Source: Rickettsiaceae bacterium (GTDB lineage Bacteria; Pseudomonadota; Alphaproteobacteria; Rickettsiales; Rickettsiaceae). From it: a stretch of 5,108 nt of DNA. The position numbers and the translations under genes are program-made. Below the pieces are notes generated by a model. That model saw nothing but the letters and a program-made list of their open reading frames with translations, did no database searches and had not been told where the DNA came from. The stretch is from assembly GCA_022702085.1 (NCBI GenBank), contig JAKONF010000159.1, forward strand, positions 1-5,108. Reading direction: 5' to 3'. Numbering within the stretch: position 1 is the stretch's first letter; each line of letters begins with the position of its first letter. This document shows positions 1 through 5,108 of this stretch, piece after piece.

Positions 1-45
1 TACGCCAAAGCTTCTAAAGAATTAGCTAAACTCAATATTGATTAA
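1..45 (+). CDS. C-terminal tail of a gene cut by the left edge
   Basis: Frame 1 is open from the first base and ends in TAA at 43-45. It gives a 14-residue tail, YAKASKELAKLNID, which is lysine- and alanine-rich and looks like the end of an alpha helix. The stop is followed by a 48-bp gap before the next start codon, which is a normal gene junction in this compact genome. Fourteen codons are too few to name a family, and a chance open frame of this length is quite possible, so the call rests mainly on position and on plausible composition. Confidence 0.35.
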   Translation, partial: YAKASKELAKLNID

Positions 46-58
46 AAATTGTATAGCT

Positions 59-91
59 ATCAAAATGATTAATTAGTAAATCAAAATAATT
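59..91 (+). repeat. Two near-identical 12-bp direct repeats upstream of the DUF2608 gene
   Basis: ATCAAAATGATT at 59-70 recurs as ATCAAAATAATT at 80-91, matching at 11 of 12 positions. The repeats start 21 bp apart, which is close to two helical turns, and the second ends two bases before the ATG at 94. The spacing would suit a tandem protein-binding site, but AT-rich sequence produces such repeats by chance, so a regulatory role is only a possibility. No convincing -35/-10 pair or rho-independent terminator was seen in this 48-bp gap. Confidence 0.3.
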
Positions 92-93
92 TT

Positions 94-969
94 ATGATAA
101 AAAAAATGATCCTATTAATCATCACTCTTTTGATGGTGACTATTAATACAACTTATGGCCACAAATCAGAGATGAAAAACATATATAACGTAATAGAAAG
201 TCAAGATCTTACTGCTCTTGAAGAGTTAATCAAAGAAGCTGATGAAAATACTTTGGTAATTTTTGATGTTAAATCAGTACTTATTGTTGAACAAGATGCC
301 TTATTGCAGTCAGCTCATAAAATGCGTTTTAAAGAATTGAAAAGTAAAATAAATAATAATATCTCTAAGGAAAAAGCTGAAGAATTATATTCAATTATCT
401 TATCTCAAAGAAAATTTGAACTAGTTGAGAAAAAATTACCGAAAATTTTTGCCAATATGAGAGCTAAAAATGTAAAATTCATTGCGCTCACTAGTGGTAG
501 AACAGGCAAATTTGGCATGATTGAAAAGAGAGAAGATTTAAGGATAAAAACTTTGAAAGATCTAGGCGTTGATTTTTCTACCTCATATCCCAACATAAAG
601 ACAATTATCTTTCCCCAAGTTACTATCAATGACAAGATTGAACTGCCAATGTTTAAAGAAGGTATATTATTTGCTTCCAAAACCAACAAAGGGAATGTTC
701 TAAAAGAATTTTACCAACAGGAAAAAATCAAAGTAAATAAAATTATATTTGTCGATAATTTGATAAAGAATCTAAATTCTGTGGGTGAGTTTTGTAAGGA
801 AGCTAATATCAGTTACGTGGGCATTCACTACACCAATATTCTAAATAGAAAAGCTAGTTATTTAGATGAAAAAATTGCTAACTATCAGTTAGAAATATTA
901 ATAAAGCAGAATAAGTGGCTAAGTGATAGAGAGGCTAGACAAGCTATATATGGTAGCAAATTTAAATAA
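94..969 (+). CDS. DUF2608 family secreted HAD-like protein
   Basis: The 291-residue product starts with a signal peptide: two lysines, a hydrophobic core at about residues 5-18, and a likely cleavage after TYG at residue 22. The mature protein should therefore be exported to the periplasm or beyond. The rest resembles DUF2608 proteins, a HAD-fold family found in rickettsiae and Legionella-like bacteria whose function is not established. The HAD-like landmarks occur in order: motif I FDVKSVL (57-63, Asp58), motif II ALTSGR (131-136), a motif III lysine near KTNKG (196-200), and motif IV FVDN (219-222). The C-terminal WLSDREA (275-281) also fits the family. Where motif I of HAD phosphatases reads DxD, this protein has DVK, and the usual acidic pair of motif IV is Asp-Asn, so normal phosphatase chemistry is doubtful. 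The ATG at 94 is preferred because it keeps the KK n-region; ATG at 106 is an alternative. Neither has a Shine-Dalgarno sequence. Confidence 0.8.
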   Translation: MIKKMILLIITLLMVTINTTYGHKSEMKNIYNVIESQDLTALEELIKEADENTLVIFDVKSVLIVEQDALLQSAHKMRFKELKSKINNNISKEKAEELYSIILSQRKFELVEKKLPKIFANMRAKNVKFIALTSGRTGKFGMIEKREDLRIKTLKDLGVDFSTSYPNIKTIIFPQVTINDKIELPMFKEGILFASKTNKGNVLKEFYQQEKIKVNKIIFVDNLIKNLNSVGEFCKEANISYVGIHYTNILNRKASYLDEKIANYQLEILIKQNKWLSDREARQAIYGSKFK

Positions 970-973
970 CATT

Positions 974-1825
974 TCAGCGAGTAACTATGCATATTTGATC
1001 TTTAGCTGAAAGCTTTCGACATGCTGCTTTTGCTTTACTGATATTAGCAAAAGAGCCAGCGAGCACTAGGTAAAAAACTTTGTTTTTTTTGGGCTCAATC
1101 TTTTGCACGCTAATATTCAATTCACCCAAAATTTTGGGAAATTTTTTCTGTATCCTTTCTCCCTCTAGTTTGCCTAAAGTTTCCGATTTAACAGAAGCTA
1201 GCTGAATTTTAAAACTACTGTCTCGCTTTGATGTAAGATTATCAATTAATTTATTGTTTTCAGTAACTTTAGTAATTTTGATATTTTTGTAATTTTCGTT
1301 ATTTGCAGTTGGTACTACCTCTATTTCTTGTATTTTTGAACTATTTTTAGCGGGCAAAATATTTTGATCAAAATAAGTAAAATTTTCCAATTTTTTATTC
1401 TCTGATGTGACACTTGCTAAATTTGATAAGTTGGGCATCGCAGTGTCAATAGCGGAAAGATTTGAGCTCTGTTGCTCGCTACCAGCAATTTCTGCCAAAA
1501 TTAAATCTATTGGATCGATATTACTGCTTTTTAGATTATTTTTTAAAACATTAATATTATTAACAACAATATTTATCGGTTGTTCAGGCTCTGGTACTAG
1601 ATTCACTTTACGCGTAGAGGATTTTTTAGCTTTAAAATTATCATATATAGTGTTATCTGAAGCTAAAGAATTATTGCTTGTCTCGTGAGGTTTTATTTTA
1701 GTTATATTATGATCTGGATAAATTTCTATTAGTTCATAATTTTTCTGTTTAGCAAAATGCCTATATGATAGAAAACCTATTAGTATAAAAAATGAAGCCA
1801 TAATACCTATGAATAATTTATTCAT
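974..1825 (-). CDS. Membrane-anchored SPOR-domain protein
   Basis: The 283-residue product has a short N-terminus and one hydrophobic helix at about residues 4-20 that reads as an uncleaved signal anchor. This would leave the rest in the periplasm. Residues 25-200 are rich in Asn, Ser and Lys and look like a disordered linker. The C-terminus (about 203-283) is a SPOR domain: FKIQLASVKS forms the first strand, FYLVLAGSFANISKAKAACR the second repeat half, and QICIVTR the last strand. SPOR domains bind peptidoglycan stripped of stem peptides at the septum. Cys269 and Cys279 match a C...C pair that I recall from alphaproteobacterial SPOR proteins, but disulfide formation is inferred. The gene follows argS by 13 bp and is the last visible gene of the dgt-argS operon. 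In other alphaproteobacteria a SPOR gene also follows argS, usually before nagZ. The start lacks a Shine-Dalgarno sequence, and an upstream ATG runs directly into a stop. Confidence 0.85.
   Translation of the reverse strand: MNKLFIGIMASFFILIGFLSYRHFAKQKNYELIEIYPDHNITKIKPHETSNNSLASDNTIYDNFKAKKSSTRKVNLVPEPEQPINIVVNNINVLKNNLKSSNIDPIDLILAEIAGSEQQSSNLSAIDTAMPNLSNLASVTSENKKLENFTYFDQNILPAKNSSKIQEIEVVPTANNENYKNIKITKVTENNKLIDNLTSKRDSSFKIQLASVKSETLGKLEGERIQKKFPKILGELNISVQKIEPKKNKVFYLVLAGSFANISKAKAACRKLSAKDQICIVTR
1023..1060. repeat. Inverted repeat (hairpin) inside the SPOR coding region
   Basis: CTTTTGCT at 1027-1034 and AGCAAAAG at 1046-1053 form a perfect 8-bp stem with an 11-nt loop. After a 3-nt bulge, GCTG at 1023-1026 can pair with CAGC at 1057-1060. 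It lies about 55 bp past the stop of the plus-strand DUF2608 gene, but no T-run follows directly on either strand, so it is not a standard terminator. It overlaps codons of a conserved SPOR segment and may be a by-product of the coding sequence. Confidence 0.4.
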
Positions 1826-1838
1826 ATATTTACATTTA

Positions 1839-3569
1839 TTACATTTTATCTAAAGGAGTAATACCCATTATTTCAAAGCCATGTGCTATTATTTTACCTA
1901 CTGCTTGAACTAGAGCAAAACGCGCAGCAGTTAGTTCCATATCATCTTCAATTATAAAACGATAATCATTATTTTCTCTACCTAAATTCCACAATGAATG
2001 AAATTTAGCGGCTACTGCTTGTAAATAAAATGCTAATCGGTGAGGCTCAAAACTATACGCTGCGCTTTCAATAACTTTTGGCCAAGTTGCTAGTAACTTG
2101 ATCAACTGAATTTCCTCTTCTGAAGATAGCAGCGATAAATTGTATTCCTTATTTTGAAATATCTCACTCGCTTTCCGAGCATTCTCTATGCCGTTATTTA
2201 AAATAGAAACAGTTCTTACATGAGCATATTGTACATAGAATACAGGATTATCCTTAGATAATTCTTTGACCCGCTCTAAATCAAAATCCAAAATTGAGTC
2301 ATTTTTCCGGGTGAGCATCATGAACCTGACAATGTCTTTACCAACTTCATCAACTACGCTTTTAACGGTTGTGAAATTACCACTTCGTTTGGACATCTTG
2401 ATAGGAACATCGTTCTCAAGCAGATTTACCAATTGACAAATCTTAATATCTGCTTTGACCTTACCTTGGCTTAAAGAATTCGTTACAGCCTCAATGCGTT
2501 TAACATAACCGCTATGGTCAGCACCAAGTATATATATGAGATTATCGTAACCCCTATCTATTTTGTCTTTAACGTAAGCAAGATCTGCTGCTAAGTACGA
2601 CCATGAACCATCACCTTTACGAACAGACCGGTCTTGATCATCACCAAAATTGGTAGATCTAAATAGGGTTTGAGTTTTTGGTACCCAGTTATCATCTACT
2701 TTACCTTTAGGCGGAGGAAGCGTACCTTCATAAATCATATTATTTTTGGTTAAAATCTCTATCGTTTGCTCAATTTTTTTGGATGAATGCAGAGATTGCT
2801 CTGAAACAAAAAGATCATGCTCAATGCCAAGCTCTGCTAGATCTTTTTTAATAATTTCAAGCATCTGTTCTATAGAAAAATTTTTAACTATATCATGGCT
2901 TTGAACTTTATCCATTGAGAGTAATTCACTTCCATATTTGTTTGCTAACTTTTTTCCTACTGGAGTTAAGTAGCCTCCTGGATATAAATTAGTAGGTATA
3001 GTTATATTTTCCCCTAAGGCTTGTTTATATCTTAAAAAAACAGTTTGCGTTAAATCTTCAATTTGTGATCCAGCATCATTGACGTAATATTCTTTAGTAA
3101 CTTTGTAGTGACATTTTTTAAGTAGCGAGGCTAGAACATCACCATACACAGCACCTCGAGCGTGACCTATATGCATAGGGCCAGTAGGATTTGCTGAAAC
3201 ATATTCGATATTTATTTTTATATCTTCGCCCGTTTTAGATTCGCTGAAGCTATCGATGTTATCCAAAATATCGCGAATTGATTTTTGCCATTCATTAGCT
3301 CTGATTGTGAAATTAATAAAACCAGCTCCGGCGATTTCCATATGAGCTATAAAAGGTAAAGATGAAAGGATTTTCTTAAATTCAAGAGCAATTTCTCTAG
3401 GATTTTTGCCTTCCCGGGCTGCTACAATCATAGCAACATTCGAAGATAAATCACCATGTAATACATTTTTAGGAATTTCAATACTTGCATTTTTGAGTAA
3501 CTCAATATGATCGGTAATTTGCTTACCAGCATTGATGATTTCAGTTTTGAGTAATTTAAAAATATTCAT
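1839..3569 (-). CDS. argS: Arginyl-tRNA synthetase
   Basis: This class Ia synthetase joins arginine to tRNA-Arg using ATP in the cytoplasm, and is essential for translation. The 576-residue length is normal for bacterial ArgRS. An N-terminal Add-1 type domain (about 1-110, with GDLSSNVAM at 39-47 and GAGFINF at 81-87) comes before the Rossmann catalytic core. The HIGH signature is in NPTGPMHIGHARGA (His133-His136), followed by KEYYVNDAGSQ (159-169). The GADHSGYVKR segment is at 349-358, and the KMSKS-type loop is KMSKRSGNF at 391-399. The sequence QYAHVR at 447-452 opens the alpha-helical DALR anticodon-binding domain, which ends in ITPLDKM. All catalytic landmarks are present, so the enzyme should be active. 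It starts 6 bp after the dgt stop and ends 13 bp before the SPOR gene, which implies co-transcription. The start has no Shine-Dalgarno match and translational coupling to dgt is likely. The closest recalled relatives are Rickettsia ArgRS proteins. Confidence 0.98.
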   Translation of the reverse strand: MNIFKLLKTEIINAGKQITDHIELLKNASIEIPKNVLHGDLSSNVAMIVAAREGKNPREIALEFKKILSSLPFIAHMEIAGAGFINFTIRANEWQKSIRDILDNIDSFSESKTGEDIKINIEYVSANPTGPMHIGHARGAVYGDVLASLLKKCHYKVTKEYYVNDAGSQIEDLTQTVFLRYKQALGENITIPTNLYPGGYLTPVGKKLANKYGSELLSMDKVQSHDIVKNFSIEQMLEIIKKDLAELGIEHDLFVSEQSLHSSKKIEQTIEILTKNNMIYEGTLPPPKGKVDDNWVPKTQTLFRSTNFGDDQDRSVRKGDGSWSYLAADLAYVKDKIDRGYDNLIYILGADHSGYVKRIEAVTNSLSQGKVKADIKICQLVNLLENDVPIKMSKRSGNFTTVKSVVDEVGKDIVRFMMLTRKNDSILDFDLERVKELSKDNPVFYVQYAHVRTVSILNNGIENARKASEIFQNKEYNLSLLSSEEEIQLIKLLATWPKVIESAAYSFEPHRLAFYLQAVAAKFHSLWNLGRENNDYRFIIEDDMELTAARFALVQAVGKIIAHGFEIMGITPLDKM

Positions 3570-3575
3570 AAAAGC

Positions 3576-4730
3576 TTATATTTTGCTAAAGTTAAGATTG
3601 TAAAATGATTCATATTCTTTTATAGCAAAACGGTCAGTCATGCCAGCAATATAATCAGAAATTACAGAAGCTTTTTGTTTGCTATTGGTTAGATCTATTA
3701 ATTCTCGCCAATTAAATGGTAATAGATCAATATTATCCATGTACAATTTAAATAATTTTTTAATTATTTTCTGGCACCGTAAAGTTACGGAAGTTACTTG
3801 ATGATGGCGGTATACTTTATTATATAAAAATTCTTTGATATTCTTAATCTCTATTATGGTTTCTTCTGTAAAATCGACCAACTGAAAATTTGCAAGCCTG
3901 ATATCATTACTTGTATTGATTTTTTGTTGCTTAAAATTAGTGGAGGTTTGTCTTAGTAGACTGTCTATCAGATGATGAGTAAGTTTTCTGACCACTTCAT
4001 AAATTAGTCTAGGTGTAGTTATGTCTTTATAAGAATTTGTTACTTCAGTTATATATTGATTAATCAAAGTAATTTGAGTTAAATCATTTATACTGATAAT
4101 TTGCGCTCTAACGCTATCCTCAATGTCATGACAAATGTAAGCTATATCATCAGCAAGCGAAGCAATTTGAGCTTCAGCAGAAGAATAATGCTCCAAATCC
4201 AAATTATAGATATTGTTGAATTGTAAGATATAAGCTGGAATATTACTGCCAGTTAGAGGACCATTATGTTTAACAATGCCTTCAAGTACTTCCCAAGTCA
4301 AATTTAAGCCATCAAAGGCGGCATATCTATGTTCGAGTGAAGTAAGTATCTTAAGTGAATGAGCATTATGAGAAAAACCACCATATTCCTGCATACATTC
4401 GTTAAGTGCATCTTCGCCGGCATGACCAAAAGGGGTATGACCCAAATCATGGGCAAGACCTACGCTTTCTGCTAGATCTTCATGTAGCCTGAGAGTTTTA
4501 GCGAGCGAGCGGGCGAGGGAAGATACTTCAATTGAATGAGTTAATCTATTACGATAATGATCGGCCTCTAAATTAGCAAAAACTTGCGTTTTATATTGCA
4601 GCCTTCTAAAAGCATTGGCATGTATTATGCGGTCTCTATCACGTGCATACTCATTGCGGTGGGGAGTTGTGCTTTCAAAAAATAATCTGCCTTTTGATTG
4701 ATCTGGTAGGCAGGCATATGTTGCGTACAT
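3576..4730 (-). CDS. dgt: dGTP triphosphohydrolase-like HD-domain protein
   Basis: The 384-residue product belongs to the dGTPase-like family (type 2 subfamily). These enzymes cleave dGTP, and in some members other dNTPs, to the deoxynucleoside and triphosphate, so they help to control dNTP pools. The metal-binding HD set is complete: His65 in [10 protein letters not shown], His94-Asp95 in [14 protein letters not shown], and Asp194 in ADDIAY. Other family features are [11 protein letters not shown] (41-51), HNAHSLKIL (121-129), [12 protein letters not shown] (146-157) and the C-terminal [11 protein letters not shown] (359-369). The ATG at 4728-4730 is chosen because the N-terminus, [15 protein letters not shown], aligns with the short start usual in alphaproteobacterial homologues. 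The length is normal for the subfamily. It is the first gene of the minus-strand operon and diverges from the Fe-S carrier gene, an arrangement common in alphaproteobacteria. The exact substrate range cannot be read from the sequence. Confidence 0.95.
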   Translation of the reverse strand: MYATYACLPDQSKGRLFFESTTPHRNEYARDRDRIIHANAFRRLQYKTQVFANLEADHYRNRLTHSIEVSSLARSLAKTLRLHEDLAESVGLAHDLGHTPFGHAGEDALNECMQEYGGFSHNAHSLKILTSLEHRYAAFDGLNLTWEVLEGIVKHNGPLTGSNIPAYILQFNNIYNLDLEHYSSAEAQIASLADDIAYICHDIEDSVRAQIISINDLTQITLINQYITEVTNSYKDITTPRLIYEVVRKLTHHLIDSLLRQTSTNFKQQKINTSNDIRLANFQLVDFTEETIIEIKNIKEFLYNKVYRHHQVTSVTLRCQKIIKKLFKLYMDNIDLLPFNWRELIDLTNSKQKASVISDYIAGMTDRFAIKEYESFYNLNFSKI

Positions 4731-4746
4731 CAGGATTACTTAAATA

Positions 4747-4774
4747 TTGAAAAATTTTTATATTAGTTTAATAT
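4747..4774 (+). promoter_or_regulatory. Candidate sigma-70 promoter for the Fe-S carrier gene
   Basis: TTGAAA at 4747-4752 is followed after 16 bp by TAATAT at 4769-4774. Transcription would begin near 4781, giving a leader of about 33 nt. The -10 overlaps the proposed -10 of the opposing dgt promoter almost completely. TATATT at 4772-4777 is an alternative -10, but with a 19-bp spacer. The call is weaker than the one for dgt. Confidence 0.38.
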
Positions 4775-4778
4775 ATTA
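4769..4778. repeat. 10-bp perfect palindrome at the centre of the divergent promoters
   Basis: TAATATATTA is identical to its own reverse complement. It supplies the -10 candidates for both directions. The outer hexamers TTGAAA (4747-4752) and TTTCAA (4793-4798) are placed symmetrically around 4772.5, within one base of the palindrome centre. The palindrome is too short and AT-only to be a terminator. Confidence 0.55.
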
Positions 4779-4798
4779 GTTGTTAAAAATCATTTCAA
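4770..4798 (-). promoter_or_regulatory. Candidate sigma-70 promoter for dgt-argS-SPOR
   Basis: Read on the minus strand, TTGAAA (complement of 4793-4798) is followed by a 17-bp spacer and TATATT (complement of 4770-4775). The two hexamers differ from TTGACA and TATAAT by one base each, and the spacing is optimal. Transcription would start near 4763, giving a leader of about 33 nt before the dgt ATG. The AT-rich context weakens any promoter call made by eye, but this is the best match in the intergenic region. Confidence 0.5.
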
Positions 4799-4813
4799 AT
4801 AGTTTTTATATCG

Positions 4814-5108
4814 ATGCAATTTCAAATAACTGAAAATGCTTTCAAACGCATTAAAGAACTTAAAGATAAAGAACAGCAAACACCTATAGCTTTAAGAGTC
4901 AGCGTTGATGGGGGAGGCTGTAATGGCTTTATGTATAAATACGAGTTCGTGCATGAAATATTACCTGAAGATTTTGTCATCAAACAAGATGAGTCAATAG
5001 TCATTATCGATCCAATTTCAGAAGCATACTTAGCAGGATGTACACTAGATTTTGTTGAACAGCTGGGCAATAGTTATTTTGAAATCAAAAATCCTAATGC
5101 TAAAGGTA
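4814..5108 (+). CDS. erpA: A-type iron-sulfur cluster carrier (ErpA/IscA/HesB family), 3' end cut off
   Basis: The frame is open from ATG at 4814 to the window edge and gives 98 residues. It begins MQFQITENAFKRIKEL, the usual start of HesB/IscA proteins. The first ligand cysteine is Cys36 in DGGGCNGFMYKYEF. Further family features are IVIIDPISEAYLAGCTLDFVEQLG (62-85) and KNPNAKG (92-98). The other two ligand cysteines, expected in a CGCG motif a few residues later, lie beyond the edge; whole members are about 105-115 residues, so only the last 10-15 codons are missing. Such proteins carry 2Fe-2S or 4Fe-4S clusters from the ISC machinery to target enzymes. The position divergent from dgt matches the erpA-like gene of other alphaproteobacteria rather than iscA of an isc operon, which is why the symbol is given, but ErpA and IscA cannot be separated safely here. 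Cys76 is an extra, non-ligand cysteine at a position that is glycine in E. coli ErpA as I recall it. The start has no Shine-Dalgarno sequence. Confidence 0.9.
   Translation, partial: MQFQITENAFKRIKELKDKEQQTPIALRVSVDGGGCNGFMYKYEFVHEILPEDFVIKQDESIVIIDPISEAYLAGCTLDFVEQLGNSYFEIKNPNAKG

Noticed and set aside
405..689. Minus-strand open frame of 94 codons inside the DUF2608 gene
   Set aside because: It lies fully within a well-supported gene, has no family resemblance and is best explained as an antisense shadow.
1023..1060. Rho-independent terminator
   Set aside because: The stem is good, but no T-run follows directly on either strand; the T8 on the plus strand is more than 20 bases further on.
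1407..1688. Plus-strand open frame of 93 codons opposite the SPOR linker
   Set aside because: It is opposite the low-complexity linker of a supported gene and shows no recognisable domain; its hydrophobic runs mirror the Asn/Lys-rich codons on the other strand.
974..1825. Rickettsial palindromic element inserted in the SPOR gene
   Set aside because: The linker is unusual in composition, but no long inverted repeat spans it, and the hairpin found overlaps conserved SPOR codons rather than an insertion.
4792..4828. Direct repeat ATTTCAAATA at 4792-4801 and 4819-4828 as an operator
   Set aside because: The second copy lies within the first codons of the Fe-S carrier gene and the 10-mer is AT-rich, so chance is the simpler explanation.
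4822..5070. Minus-strand open frame of 82 codons over the Fe-S carrier gene
   Set aside because: The opposite strand clearly encodes a HesB/IscA protein with its conserved cysteine motif.
4890..5108. Loss of the second and third ligand cysteines in the Fe-S carrier
   Set aside because: The frame is open at the window edge and stops just before the place where the CGC motif is expected, so the absence is due to the cut.

Overview
The window is an AT-rich, gene-dense piece of an alphaproteobacterial chromosome, most likely from the order Rickettsiales and the family Rickettsiaceae. The arginyl-tRNA synthetase is recalled as close to the Rickettsia ArgRS family along its whole length. A DUF2608 secreted protein is typical of rickettsiae and some other intracellular bacteria. 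The layout dgt-argS-SPOR protein, with an A-type Fe-S carrier gene diverging from dgt, is a known alphaproteobacterial arrangement. No genus or species can be fixed from the sequence alone.

Layout from left to right. Positions 1-45 look like the last 14 codons and stop of a gene that begins outside the window. Positions 94-969 (+) encode a DUF2608/HAD-like protein with a signal peptide; two of its acidic HAD positions appear to be replaced. It ends only 4 bp from the stop codon of a convergent minus-strand operon. Read in its own direction (right to left), that operon is dgt (4730-3576), argS (3569-1839) and a membrane-anchored SPOR-domain protein (1825-974), with gaps of 6 and 13 bp. An 83-bp divergent intergenic region (4731-4813) then separates dgt from the plus-strand gene of an IscA/ErpA-type iron-sulfur carrier, which runs off the right edge before its CGC motif.

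The genes are mostly housekeeping: dNTP pool control (Dgt), charging of tRNA-Arg (ArgS), an envelope protein that probably binds septal peptidoglycan (SPOR), and Fe-S cluster delivery (ErpA/IscA-type). They are linked by conserved order rather than by one pathway. I see no mobile element, CRISPR array, tRNA, rRNA or multi-gene novel system. The most interesting points are the dgt/erpA intergenic region, where two opposed promoter candidates share one palindromic AT-rich -10 region, and the apparently altered active site of the DUF2608 protein. There is no gene-free stretch longer than 83 bp.
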